Positions 38,074 through 47,848 of a stretch of 64,000 nucleotides of DNA are shown in pieces. Position 1 is the first letter of the stretch, and the number at the start of each line of letters is the position of its first letter. The notes beneath the pieces were generated by a model. It was not told the DNA's origin. It saw only the letters and a list, made by a program, of their open reading frames with translations, and did no database searches. The stretch is taken from NCBI RefSeq assembly GCF_016786355.1, contig NZ_JADWYX010000006.1, positions 59,494-123,493 of the forward strand. The letters are read 5' to 3'. The stretch is from Frankia sp. AgB1.9 (GTDB lineage Bacteria; Actinomycetota; Actinomycetes; Frankiales; Frankiaceae). Position numbers and translations under genes: made by a program.

Positions 38074-41000
38074 GACGTCCTGCCCACCGACGAGCGCACC
38101 GTTCCGCTGGTCATCCGGACCAGCCGCAGCACCCCGGCGACCTGACCGCCGTCGGTCCAGGCCAGGTCGGCAGGTCCCTTCCGAGGGCCAGTCCGCGAGC
38201 CAAGCCGCTGTAACGCGGGACGGGCCGCACGCGGGGCGAAGCGGATGAGTTCACCGCGCTCCGGATCGGCGTCCACGAAGCGGAGATCTCTGATCGTGTT
38301 CAGCTGCAAGATGTTCCCATCGTCGACCCCGGCGCTCATGACATCCACGAACTGGCGGGACTCCAGCCAGACCGACTCGAGCAGGGCGGCCCGGTCGGCG
38401 GTGTCCCGGCCGAAGGCCGGCGTCTGGTGCACACCGAGCCGGCGCAGGTGGAAGTAGTAGCTGTCGAAGGTCCGCTCAGTGCGCCGCCCGGCCGACCGGG
38501 TCGGCGCGTCCAGGAAGTCCCGGCCGAGCTCCTTCCAACAGGGGTCGAGCACGCTCACAGCCAGCTCGACCAGGTCGGTGTGGATGACGCCGACGACCTC
38601 GCCGGCCGCGTCGCGCAGCCGCTCGGCGACCTCGCCCTCGATCCCCGGGACCGGGGGCGCCTCGGGGGACTCCTCAGCGACGAGCGCCTGCGCCGCGTCG
38701 TACAGGGTGGTGGCGATCTCCCGCAACACCGTGACCGTGGTGTCGGCGATGCCGTAGGCGGCCAGCCGCCGGTCGGCGAGGATCCACTCGGTGAAGGCGA
38801 CCTCCTGCACCAGCTCGCCAACGACGGCCAACATCGCGTAGGCCTCGTCGAAGTCCGGCACCCAGCGGCGGATCGCGCGCCGCCAGGCCACGAACGGCCA
38901 CAGCAGCACGATGACGACGCCGATCACCAGCGCGGCCAGGCTGTACCCGCCCGACAGCCAGTCGAACGTATGAGCAGCCTCCCACCCACCGGCAGCGCCG
39001 AGCAGGGCCGCGAAGATCAGAACCAGCAGGTCGGGCATGCCGCTGCCGTCCCGGTCGACCCGACGGGCGAGACCGAGGACGATCCCGCCAATGGTCACCG
39101 CCACAACGGCGGCCAGCGCGACACCGATCTCGACGACCGCCCCGAGCAGCCCGGGCAGCGGCCGCCACTGGCCTACGAACGCGGCGCCGAGAAGGCCAGG
39201 CGCCACCGCGCTCAGCCCATACAGCGGCAGGTGCACGTCGGCACTGACGTCGAGGCGGTCCAGCGCGTCGTCCGAGCAGGCGGCGCGCAGGTCCTCGACT
39301 CGGGCCGCGCTGCCGCGCGGCAGCAGCCCCTCCGCCACCGCCTCGACCCAGCCGGCGATCTGCCCCAGCGGGAAGCCGCGGCGCAGGCCGGTCTCGACCA
39401 TCGTCCGCAGCGCGGCCGACACCTTCGGTGAGTCCAGGCCCGTCGGAGGCGCCGGCGAAATGCCCAGCTCGGCGAGCCGGCGCTTCTCCTCGACGTCGAG
39501 GCCGTGGCTGCCGTCAACGGCCTCGAACTCCTCGGTGAGGCTGCCGCGTAGCTCGGCCAACGTCACGGCCGCCTCATGGGCCCGGTCGCCGACGACCCGG
39601 CCGAGGCGTCGCGAGCGCAGCAGCGTGCGCGGCGCGAGCATCCCGGAGACGGTCGAGGCCGCCTCGTCGATCGCCGCCCGGACCTCCCGCAGCGCGACGC
39701 CGATGGACCCGTCGGCCGCCGGCACGCCGACGTCGGCCGGCCGCGCGGCCGGGATGCCGAGCAGCATCGGCAACGGCTCGCGCAGCAGGTCAGCCGGCCC
39801 GTATGGGCTGGTCACGAGGGCCGCCGCCTGGCTGGCCTCCACCGTCGGATCACCGGCCGCGCTGGCCAGACCATTGGAATCGACGATCGATGGCCTGGCC
39901 TGGGGGCGGCCCCGGGACTCGTCGCGCTCGGCACTGGTCAACAGCCCGGCAGCCGTGCGCAGCGCCTCGACGTACAGGGCGTCGGCGATCCGGCCGGTCA
40001 CGACCCGCAGGCCGGGAGCGGCCGTGGCCTCTCCCATCCCCGCGACGCGGCGCGCGACCTGGTCGAAGACCTCCGGCTGGCGCAAGGCGTCCAGCAGCGC
40101 GCTGAGCAGGCCGCGCTCGACCAGTGACTCGTCGTCCGGGTCGAGCGCGACGACCTCGCCCGGGCGACGGTCGCCCATCATCCAGGGAACGCCGATCAGG
40201 CTGCTAACCCACAGCGTCACGACCGGTGCCCGCAGCTCGTAGGGCTTCACGAGCACGACCCCGTCCGGCAGCTGCCGGACCCGCCGCGGCGGTCGCGGCG
40301 CATTGGCGGGGTCGTCGGGGTCGTCGGCGCGGGCGGTGGGCGGGACGTAGCCGTCTCGGCCGGGCCGGGTGCCCTGGTACGGAGTCGCTGCCGCATCGGG
40401 CTCCCGCTCCAACCCCACCGCCGAGCCGGCGATTCTCGCGCGGAAGGCGGCTCCGCCCCGGCCTTCCCTGCCGGAGCCCGCACCGGCGCCGCCGGTATCG
40501 CCGGCGTCGCCGTCACTGGCGACGTAGCCCGCGAGCCCATCGGCGTCGTCCAGGTCGGAGCTGTCCACATCGCCGAGGCCCGCGTCTTCGCCGGTGCTCT
40601 CGCCGCCACGGCGGTCGAAGCCGGGGACGTCAGCGGGGCGAAGGCTGTGGCCGCCGCGAGCCGGGCCCGAGCCGTAGGCGGCTGCTGGACCATAGCTGGA
40701 CCATGGCCCCTTGTCGCGTGGCCCTTTGTCGAGCGTGACGACGCGTCCCGCCGACGCGTCGTCACCCTCGTCATCCAGCCCAAGATCGTAATCGGGCGGC
40801 TCGGCGGCAGCGTCACGGCCGGCGGCCGGCATGCCCAGCCGGCCGGGAGGCCGGACCTCTCCCGGGCCCCGGGCCGGCCGGCTTCCCCAGGAGCCATCTG
40901 GCCCGCGCGGGGAATCGGCGTTCGCGCGCTCGTCAGGCGATGCCGAACGTCCAGGCGCCGCCGTGCCCCACCCTTGGCCGCTGCGGGTCGCCCCGGTCCT

Positions 41001-41399
41001 GGAACCGGTCGCGCGCCAGCCGGTGCCATCTTTGCCTGCCTCGCGCCAGCCGGCGTCGTCCCGCCCGGACCTCGTCGCGTGGTCGGCGCCGGGGCCAGCC
41101 GGCGGAGCGGTGTAGTCGACGTGGCCCGGCGAATCCGGAGCTGGCTCCGCCTCGGCCAGTACGAGGCAGACCACGGTCGGGTTCGCGTCGGCGTTGATAA
41201 TTTTCGCCAGGCCCTCGGCGTGCGTGATCAGGTCCTCGCCGCGGTCGATGACGAGAACCCGGCTGACCTCGCCCCGCGAGACGTCAAGGCCACGCAACAG
41301 CTCTCGGCGCAGCGCGTCGAAGTCCGAGCCCATGACCCGCTCGTAGTGCTCGCGCAGGTCGATCTCGAGCACCGTGGGGAAGGCCCGCCGCTCGCTCAC
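38070..41399 (-). CDS. Large membrane protein of the tubulin-like GTPase operon, function unknown
   Basis: 1109 residues. A folded N-terminal domain of about 90 residues (AFPTVLEIDLREHYERVMGS, VSRVLVIDRGEDLITHAEG) is followed by roughly 280 residues of Gly/Asp/Arg/Pro-rich disorder. A larger helical region comes next, then three membrane helices at about 755-780 (VVEIGVALAAVVAVTIGGIV), 790-808 (LLVLIFAALLGAAGG) and 818-840 (LAALVIGVVIVLLWPFVAW), and a C-terminal helical cytoplasmic domain of ~270 residues. No enzyme motif is seen and I do not recognise the family. GTG 41399 overlaps the tubulin-like gene's stop as GTGA, so the two are translationally coupled and probably interact, for example by anchoring the tubulin-like protein to the membrane (inference). 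Confidence 0.7.
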   Translation of the reverse strand: MSERRAFPTVLEIDLREHYERVMGSDFDALRRELLRGLDVSRGEVSRVLVIDRGEDLITHAEGLAKIINADANPTVVCLVLAEAEPAPDSPGHVDYTAPPAGPGADHATRSGRDDAGWREAGKDGTGWRATGSRTGATRSGQGWGTAAPGRSASPDERANADSPRGPDGSWGSRPARGPGEVRPPGRLGMPAAGRDAAAEPPDYDLGLDDEGDDASAGRVVTLDKGPRDKGPWSSYGPAAAYGSGPARGGHSLRPADVPGFDRRGGESTGEDAGLGDVDSSDLDDADGLAGYVASDGDAGDTGGAGAGSGREGRGGAAFRARIAGSAVGLEREPDAAATPYQGTRPGRDGYVPPTARADDPDDPANAPRPPRRVRQLPDGVVLVKPYELRAPVVTLWVSSLIGVPWMMGDRRPGEVVALDPDDESLVERGLLSALLDALRQPEVFDQVARRVAGMGEATAAPGLRVVTGRIADALYVEALRTAAGLLTSAERDESRGRPQARPSIVDSNGLASAAGDPTVEASQAAALVTSPYGPADLLREPLPMLLGIPAARPADVGVPAADGSIGVALREVRAAIDEAASTVSGMLAPRTLLRSRRLGRVVGDRAHEAAVTLAELRGSLTEEFEAVDGSHGLDVEEKRRLAELGISPAPPTGLDSPKVSAALRTMVETGLRRGFPLGQIAGWVEAVAEGLLPRGSAARVEDLRAACSDDALDRLDVSADVHLPLYGLSAVAPGLLGAAFVGQWRPLPGLLGAVVEIGVALAAVVAVTIGGIVLGLARRVDRDGSGMPDLLVLIFAALLGAAGGWEAAHTFDWLSGGYSLAALVIGVVIVLLWPFVAWRRAIRRWVPDFDEAYAMLAVVGELVQEVAFTEWILADRRLAAYGIADTTVTVLREIATTLYDAAQALVAEESPEAPPVPGIEGEVAERLRDAAGEVVGVIHTDLVELAVSVLDPCWKELGRDFLDAPTRSAGRRTERTFDSYYFHLRRLGVHQTPAFGRDTADRAALLESVWLESRQFVDVMSAGVDDGNILQLNTIRDLRFVDADPERGELIRFAPRAARPALQRLGSRTGPRKGPADLAWTDGGQVAGVLRLVRMTSGTVRSSVGRTS

Positions 41400-44300
41400 G
41401 CGCCCAGGTCCTGTGGGTCGTATCCTTCCCCGCCGGCAAGGTCCGTCGACGCCCTCTCATGAGGGTTGAACATCTGGTAGAGCTGGCGCAATGAGTCGCG
41501 AGCCGGCCGCCGCGCCGTCTCGAACCGCATGTCGAGCGCTGCCGGCATCGTCCGAGTCCAGAACTGGTCGGACTCGCCTGCCCACTGCGCCCTCCCGTTC
41601 GGGCCCTCGAGCTTGCCGATCAGCGCCTTCTCGGTGCCCGCGAGGCGGAAGAGCTCTTCGAACAGCGCGGCGGGGCGGCGCGGCGTCCCCAGGATGTCGG
41701 TCGGCACCATGCGCATCAGGTGGCCGCAGAAGTCCCGGCGGTTGTCGTCGTCGTCCTCGAAGACCCACTGCTCGTAGGCCCGCGGGAGGCTGGCCCACGA
41801 GGACATCGCCTGCAGCGGCTGGAGCGGCAGCGTCATCGAGCTCATGTGCCGGTCGGGGCCGAGGGTCACGACCAGCCGGCTGGGCGACTTGGCGCCGCCA
41901 CTGGTCGTGATCTGCCCGTTCCAGGCGGCGCAGAGGAAGTGGTGCAGGATGCGGACTCGGTCGGCTTCCGTCGTCGCGAGCCAGGTGAAGTCGTAGCCCA
42001 ACCGCTGCCGCCACCGCAGGAAGTCCTCCCGCTGCTCGTTCCCGACCGCGTCGGACCAGTGCCGGAGCACCTCCCGGACTTCGGGCACCTCGTTGATGCT
42101 CATCGAGGTGCGCAGCTGGGTGACGGTAATCGCCTCCGCGGCGACCGCCCGAAAGTCGGCCGACATGTTCGTCTCCGCGGGCAGCCGCATCCGGTCGCGC
42201 AGGAACCGTTCGATCGTCGGGTCCTTCGCCTTCGCGGGGTAGGAGATGAGTACCCGCAGGTTCCCCGAGCCCTGCGGGGTGAAGCCCTGCGGAATGAGCC
42301 CGTGAATCTTAGCCTCGAACTGCCGGACCTCGGGCAGCTGCGCGTTGCCGGGGCCGCGCCCCGCCGCGTTCGCGAGCAGGCTCGCCATGGACGGCAGCAG
42401 CGGGTTCGCGCCGCGGGCGCTGGTGTCGGTGAACAGGCCCTTCACCGCCTCCTTGAGGCGTTCCCGGGCCACGGAGACCGCAGCCTTCATACCGTCCCGC
42501 TGAGCCGCCTCCCAGACCCGGCGCCAGCCGTCCGGGCCAATCAGCCACAGGACCACGTCTCCCTCGGTCGCACGCGCGTTGCTCGCCAGCTGCCGGACCA
42601 GCCGGTCAAGCGTCGCCTGGTAGAACGCATCGAGGTCCCGTTGGCTCGGCAGGAGGTAGGTGACTCCGGCACGGGGCCGGTACAGCTCGGCCCGGCGCGC
42701 CTCGAACGCATCCTGCTCGTCACGCGCGTGCTCGTCGAACGCGTTGACCACCGTGGCGACCTGGCCGACGGTCGCCTCGAGGGCCTGCCGCCACTGGCTG
42801 GCCGACTCCGCCCAGGCCGCCTGCCAGGCCGACCGGGTGCGCCACTCGTACCAGGCATCCTGGTCGGCAATGAGGTTCTGCACCGGACCGTCGGCCCAGC
42901 GCATCTTGCCCATGCCGAAGCGACGGTCCCGCAGGTGGGCCAGCGCCGGCGGCCCGACGGTGATCCCGGCGGGCCGGATCGGCTCCTGCTGCCGCGACTC
43001 CAGGTCTGCGACAACCCCGCCCCGGTCGATCTCGTCATCGATGTAGCGGCTGCCGGCGAGCACCCGGTAGAGGCGGAAGATATCGATCTCGCCGAGCAGG
43101 CTCTGCACGGCGCGCCAAGGGTCGAACCGGCCGACCAGGACCGGCATCTGGCGGCGCAGCCGCTCCTCCAGGGCCATGACCTTGTTCTCCAGGGTCTGAC
43201 TGCGGGCGCTCAGCTCGTGCGAGATGGCGTCCGCACCGCGGGCTGGCTCGGCCTCGTCGAACGGCAGCGGCCGGCTCGTCCGCAGCTCCTCCAGGTTCGC
43301 CGCGCCGAGGAATGCATCGATCAGATGCTCGTTGCCTTCGGCGTTGTCCCGGGTCGGCTGGTTGAGCTCCCGGAAGGCGCGGCCCAGCAGGCGATGGGCA
43401 ATGATGTCCGCGAGGTCATCGACCGGCACCGACATGGCCGCGACCAAGCTGGTCGACACGCCGCGCAGGCCGATCCCGGACTCGGCCCGGGTGCCCCGGA
43501 CCACGCCATGGTTGATGAAGTCCTCGGCGAAGGACATGTTCAGCCGCTCGCCGACCTCGCCGCCGGTGTCGGTGCCGGTGCTGACCAGCGACAGGACGAA
43601 CGACGAGACCGAGCGGTGCAGGTCGTCCCGGTCAATCGCCGCGCTGCCACTGAACAGGAACGCGGTCTGGATCGTCAGCGGGTCGAGGATGAGGGCCTGC
43701 CCGCGCCCCGGGTAGCGGATCCCGTCGCCGCGCGGCCCGAGGCCGAGCTCGGGGTCCTCGGACGCCCCGTTCTGGGCGTCGATCAGGCGGAACAGGTCCA
43801 GCAGCGCGGGCGCCGCGTTGAGCTTCGCCCGCCGGCCGCCGCCCTTGTCCTCCTGGAAGGCGGACGGCATGACGACCAGCGGGTAGATGTGAGCTCGATA
43901 CCCTTGCCGGTACAGCGCGTCCCCTACGAGGCAGAGATAGTCGTAGAAGATGCCGGCGCCGGTGCCGCCGGCGACCGAGAACGCGACGAAGACGTCGCAG
44001 TCGTTGCTGAGCCGCCCGCCGAGCTCGGACAGCTCGTCACCGGAGTTGCTGATGGCGCGGATCGCGTCGGTCAGCGGTTCCTCGGCCGGCGCCAGGCCAT
44101 GCCGGAAGGTCTCGAACAGTGCCGCGCGCCCGACTGTCGGCAGCTGGCCCGCGCCCCGCACCAGCGGCGCGATGTGCGGCTCACCCGACGGGGGGGGCAG
44201 CCAGTCGCGGACCTGGTCGGTCGCGTTGGTGCGCAGGCTCTGCGCGACCCGCTGGTAGGTGTTGAAGCGCGGCACCAGGTCGCGGGTCAACCGCTGGGTT

Positions 44301-44563
44301 CGGCTGACTGCGATCTCATGTTCCTTCGACGGCACGACGGCCGTCCGCAGCCGGCTCAGCTCGCTTGCGTTCAGGTCCGCGTAGACGAACTGAGTGCACG
44401 CCGGCAGCTGGTACGGAAGATAGCCACGGCCAGACAAGCGCGAGATCAGCGCGCGGCCGTCCGGCCCGCAGAACTCCTCGCGCAGCCGCCGCTCCAGTTC
44501 GGTGCCCACCATGCAGCCGGTGCCACCCAGCCCGACGAACATCATCGGCTGGTAGATGTCCAT
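41396..44563 (-). CDS. Giant tubulin/FtsZ-like GTPase (Tubulin_2 type)
   Basis: 1055 residues. The N-terminal ~400 resemble the tubulin-like Rossmann GTPase family called Tubulin_2: a glycine-rich first loop FVGLGGTGCMVGTELERRL (residues ~9-27), FVYADLNASEL near 60, and the tubulin signature T4 loop SVAGGTGAGIFYDYL (residues ~197-211). The following strand is YPLVVMPSAF. The remaining ~650 residues are helical with no motif I can name. FtsZ is about 400 residues, so this is far larger. ATG 44563 is favoured over the adjacent TTG 44566; GAGGAAG lies 14 nt upstream. Polymerisation is possible but not shown by sequence. It sits first among the coupled cytoplasmic genes, 141 bp after the vWA gene. 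Confidence 0.85.
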   Translation of the reverse strand: MDIYQPMMFVGLGGTGCMVGTELERRLREEFCGPDGRALISRLSGRGYLPYQLPACTQFVYADLNASELSRLRTAVVPSKEHEIAVSRTQRLTRDLVPRFNTYQRVAQSLRTNATDQVRDWLPPPSGEPHIAPLVRGAGQLPTVGRAALFETFRHGLAPAEEPLTDAIRAISNSGDELSELGGRLSNDCDVFVAFSVAGGTGAGIFYDYLCLVGDALYRQGYRAHIYPLVVMPSAFQEDKGGGRRAKLNAAPALLDLFRLIDAQNGASEDPELGLGPRGDGIRYPGRGQALILDPLTIQTAFLFSGSAAIDRDDLHRSVSSFVLSLVSTGTDTGGEVGERLNMSFAEDFINHGVVRGTRAESGIGLRGVSTSLVAAMSVPVDDLADIIAHRLLGRAFRELNQPTRDNAEGNEHLIDAFLGAANLEELRTSRPLPFDEAEPARGADAISHELSARSQTLENKVMALEERLRRQMPVLVGRFDPWRAVQSLLGEIDIFRLYRVLAGSRYIDDEIDRGGVVADLESRQQEPIRPAGITVGPPALAHLRDRRFGMGKMRWADGPVQNLIADQDAWYEWRTRSAWQAAWAESASQWRQALEATVGQVATVVNAFDEHARDEQDAFEARRAELYRPRAGVTYLLPSQRDLDAFYQATLDRLVRQLASNARATEGDVVLWLIGPDGWRRVWEAAQRDGMKAAVSVARERLKEAVKGLFTDTSARGANPLLPSMASLLANAAGRGPGNAQLPEVRQFEAKIHGLIPQGFTPQGSGNLRVLISYPAKAKDPTIERFLRDRMRLPAETNMSADFRAVAAEAITVTQLRTSMSINEVPEVREVLRHWSDAVGNEQREDFLRWRQRLGYDFTWLATTEADRVRILHHFLCAAWNGQITTSGGAKSPSRLVVTLGPDRHMSSMTLPLQPLQAMSSWASLPRAYEQWVFEDDDDNRRDFCGHLMRMVPTDILGTPRRPAALFEELFRLAGTEKALIGKLEGPNGRAQWAGESDQFWTRTMPAALDMRFETARRPARDSLRQLYQMFNPHERASTDLAGGEGYDPQDLGA

Positions 44564-44704
44564 CAACGGTCGCTCGCTTCCTCAAAGAATGATGGCCGGC
44601 CGCCCCGCCGTGCCACGTCAGACTTGGCTTGTGCCAGGGCACCGAGTCGGGTCCGCCGACTGGACACCGCTGGTCGTCGACGGCTGCCCGCGAGGGCACG
44701 CACG

Positions 44705-47623
44705 TCAGATGTCCGGGTCGACGTCGCCGTATCCAGGCGGATCGCCGCCGTAGCGTCTGGGCACGGTGCCGTCGTCTTCCCGGCTGGCCGGCCCGTAGTT
44801 GTCGTCAGGCTCGCCGCGTCCCGGCCTGCCGGCTGGCCGGGACCGCGCGGTGCCTGCCGTCTCCCCGCGGCCGGGGCGGCCATACCCGCCGGGCTCGCCG
44901 TCGCGGGGCGGCGCCACCGCCGAGCGGTCCGCGGCCGCCCCACTGGCCGTTGCCGACGGCTCGGGTTCGGCGTCTGATGTGGACCCGGCCCGACCCGGAG
45001 CATCGAGCCAGGACGGTCGGGCCTCGCCGCGCCGGCCGTCACGGCGCTGGGCCCTTGCGCCGTCCGGCGTGCGCGTCGTCGTCTCGTGGATGTCGAGCGT
45101 CTTGGCGGTCGCGTCGGTGCCGGGCCTCGCCGCGGCGGCACGCTGGGCGGCGGCGGCTCGGCGTTCCTGACGTGCCCGGTCGCCGCCAGTCGAGGACCGC
45201 TCAGTACCGGTCGAGGCCCGGTCGGTACCGGCGCGCCAACCGCTGCGCCGCCGGTCCTCCCACCGGCCGGCCTGGCCGGAGCCGCCCGACCTCTCGCCAT
45301 CGTTCGTGCCGCCGCCCTTGGCCCTGCGGCGCACGGCGGCGCCGGACGGCCGGGACTCGGTGTACTGCAACTCCAGGCCCTCCTCAATGGGGACCCATTT
45401 GTCCTGAGGCAGCCGGAGGGTACGGCCCTGCGGTGTCGTCAGCTCGAGGCCGCCAGAGGGTGAGCGGCGCGCGACGTACGCTTTCGCGCCCGGACTGACG
45501 ATGCCGTTCAGGGACGGATTGTTCTTGGCCTGCGTGATCGTGAAGGACAGGGTGTCAGCGCCGGAGCCCGACGCCTTGACGAACTGGTTGGGCTTTCCTG
45601 TGCGGCGCGAGAGGCCGGTCTTGGCGCGGCGCATGCTAATCACGACGCCGCCCAGATCCCGGGCCTTGCGCCGGGCGTTCCACCTGACTATCAGGATGAC
45701 GAGAAGCAAGATCAACAGGGCACCAGTGACCAGCCATGCCCACCAGTACCGTTCGGCCCACGGTTTCGGATAGCCAACTCGGATCGTCAGGAAGCTCTGG
45801 GCGTAGGTGACGCCGGGATTGTCCGCGTCGACCAGCCGCAGCCGGCCCGAGGTGGTGCCGATGCCAGTCCGCGGCGATAGGTGAATGCGTGCTGGGTAGG
45901 ACGCTCGGCCGGAGGAGACCGTTCGGATGAGGGCTGGGTCGCCTACCGTCGCCTGGGTCCGCGAGTCAAGCTCGTCCAGGACGAGGCGGGCGTTGTGCGG
46001 CAGGCCGTCATTGTTAACCAGCTGGACGGAGCCAGTCACGATCGCGCCGGGACGGAACCTGCCGGTCGGCAGGCTGATATTCGCCGTGAGCGGCGGCGGG
46101 CCGGCCGCGACCTGGGTGCTGTACTGCAAGGAGACCGGCGCGATGCCCGGTCCGTCCACGTTGCCAGTGAAGACCAGCGTTCCACTGGCGTCGCTCGGGA
46201 TGGTGACCGAGCCGGAGTACTCGCCGTCCCCGGCCTTGAGATCGGCACCCTTCCCGTCGTCGGCGAGCGGGATGTCCACCCGCGGGACGTCCGGGCCCGC
46301 CAGGGCGGCACGGAAGGTGAGTTGGCGCAGCGCCTCCGTGTCGGTGATCGGGCCCTCGCGGTTGCGCACCCGGACCCGCACGGCGACCGACTTGCCGGCG
46401 CTCGGCGTGGGTGGGTCAACGACGATCAGCGACTGTACGACGCCTTGCCAGACCACCGCGGCGGCTACCTGCGCCGATGGGACGTCAGACCCGGCCGTCA
46501 GCCGCACCGTCCACCGCCCGGGCTTCGGGTTGAGGATGTGCAGCGACTCGGCACCGCCGTTCCCGGCGCTGGCCTCAAAGGTCGAGTCGCCGAGCGGGCC
46601 CTGACGGGGCACCACCGTGCCGTCGGGGTCAAGGTAGCTGACCTGCACCTTCGGGTTGCCTTTGAGAACGACGATCGAGCCGTCTGTGCTGATGTCGGGG
46701 ATCGTCACCGGGATGTCGACTGTGGACCCGCTGTTGAGCTGGGCCGAACCAAACGGGGTGACCTGGGCGCACCGAGCGAGCGCGAAGATCTGCACCAGCG
46801 ACTGGATGATGTCAGAGGTGCTGGTGACGATGCGGGCCGTCGGCCGGGACGCGGGCTGGTCGCTGCAGGCGACCTGCGCGCCGCCGGCCGCGAAGGTATC
46901 CAGGTCGGCCTGCTGCGCGCTGCCGAAACCAAGCGGCCAGATCGGAACCTGCTGCGCCTTCGCCTGAGGAAAAGTCGAGTCGGTCAGCTGTGCCCGGGCG
47001 TTGGCGGTACGTTGGCTCAGATCCGGTCCATATTGAGGACTATTGCCCACGTCGAGCACGCCGTCCGTCAGCAAAATGATGACAGGAGGCCGCTGCCGGC
47101 TGTCCGGCTGTCTGAGAATATCGAGGGCCTCGTTGATCGCGGCGACGTGGTCGGTGTTGTTGCCCTCGGTGTCGGAGCGCCGGTGCAGCTTGGTGATGCA
47201 GTCGAGCAGGAACTGCTGGTTGGCCGCCGAGCTGCGCTCCGTCAGTGGGCAAACCGGGTCGGTCGGGCTCTGTCCTGGCTGGTCAGAGCTGCCGAAACCC
47301 ACTACGGCGACCTGGGACTCGGTCGAGAGCTCGCCGACCGCGAGCAGCTCTGCGGCCTGCTGCTCCTTGACCACGTCCTGCTGGGTAAGACTGCCGGACT
47401 CGTCCACCAGGATCACGGCCCGCAGCGGCTTGACGTCGAGCGATCCGTTGGCCAGCTGCCCCGCCGGGCTCGGCGAGGCCGCCGGTGCGGTCGGCTGCGC
47501 CTGCGCCTGCGATGCGGCGCTGCCGATGAGTACCAACGCCAGAACAGCGAAAACGCAGGTCAGCGCATTGAATGTGCGCCACCCGGACCGTGTATTGCGT
47601 GTCCTCGAGCATCCGACCACCAT
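44705..47623 (-). CDS. Type I membrane protein with extracellular von Willebrand A domain (intact MIDAS)
   Basis: 972 residues. A signal peptide (TCVFAVLALVLIGSAASQAQA, about residues 22-42) leads to a vWA domain with the metal-ion motif VDESGS (DxSxS), VIILLTDG and a conserved VPIWPLGFGS. About 300 residues of beta-rich Ig-like modules follow, then one helix (LVTGALLILLLVILIVRW, about 645-665). A small cytoplasmic beta domain (LSFTITQAKNNPSLNGIV; LRLPQDKWVPIEEG) comes next, and a ~230-residue Arg/Gly/Asp/Pro-rich tail. It should bind a metal-dependent ligand outside and signal inside. ATG 47623 is preferred over 47659, which overlaps a TATGGT hexamer that may be the -10. First gene of the minus-strand operon. 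Confidence 0.85.
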   Translation of the reverse strand: MVVGCSRTRNTRSGWRTFNALTCVFAVLALVLIGSAASQAQAQPTAPAASPSPAGQLANGSLDVKPLRAVILVDESGSLTQQDVVKEQQAAELLAVGELSTESQVAVVGFGSSDQPGQSPTDPVCPLTERSSAANQQFLLDCITKLHRRSDTEGNNTDHVAAINEALDILRQPDSRQRPPVIILLTDGVLDVGNSPQYGPDLSQRTANARAQLTDSTFPQAKAQQVPIWPLGFGSAQQADLDTFAAGGAQVACSDQPASRPTARIVTSTSDIIQSLVQIFALARCAQVTPFGSAQLNSGSTVDIPVTIPDISTDGSIVVLKGNPKVQVSYLDPDGTVVPRQGPLGDSTFEASAGNGGAESLHILNPKPGRWTVRLTAGSDVPSAQVAAAVVWQGVVQSLIVVDPPTPSAGKSVAVRVRVRNREGPITDTEALRQLTFRAALAGPDVPRVDIPLADDGKGADLKAGDGEYSGSVTIPSDASGTLVFTGNVDGPGIAPVSLQYSTQVAAGPPPLTANISLPTGRFRPGAIVTGSVQLVNNDGLPHNARLVLDELDSRTQATVGDPALIRTVSSGRASYPARIHLSPRTGIGTTSGRLRLVDADNPGVTYAQSFLTIRVGYPKPWAERYWWAWLVTGALLILLLVILIVRWNARRKARDLGGVVISMRRAKTGLSRRTGKPNQFVKASGSGADTLSFTITQAKNNPSLNGIVSPGAKAYVARRSPSGGLELTTPQGRTLRLPQDKWVPIEEGLELQYTESRPSGAAVRRRAKGGGTNDGERSGGSGQAGRWEDRRRSGWRAGTDRASTGTERSSTGGDRARQERRAAAAQRAAAARPGTDATAKTLDIHETTTRTPDGARAQRRDGRRGEARPSWLDAPGRAGSTSDAEPEPSATASGAAADRSAVAPPRDGEPGGYGRPGRGETAGTARSRPAGRPGRGEPDDNYGPASREDDGTVPRRYGGDPPGYGDVDPDI

Positions 47624-47848
47624 GCCGCCCCCCGTGCATGTTGCCTCTGAGACAACCATACCGAGCGGCTCGCCGCGTTAGTAGCCCCAGGTCAGCGGCC
47701 ACCCAGATCCGCTGCACTCCGCCCATCCCGAGTATCGACGGATGGTCATCGGGCCGCGCAAGCTATCGGAATTTCCCGCGACGCATCTGTTGATTGCAGG
47801 GCTGGCTGATGTACCGTGTCGATTCTCGACGAAGGACACGGGGGGCCT
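47624..47848. promoter_or_regulatory. Divergent promoter region of the two vWA operons
   Basis: 225 bp between the divergent vWA genes. For the plus operon, TTGATT (47790-47795) and TACCGT (47812-47817) are separated by 16 nt, giving a start ~25 nt before GTG 47849. For the minus operon, TATGGT (47660-47655) is a possible -10 ~25 nt before ATG 47623, without a clear -35. Joint regulation of the two operons is likely. Confidence 0.55.

Noticed and set aside
41720..44977. 1085-codon plus-strand frame antisense to the tubulin-like gene
   Set aside because: Low-complexity Arg/Pro/Gly/Val translation, no start signal, entirely opposite a well-supported coding frame.
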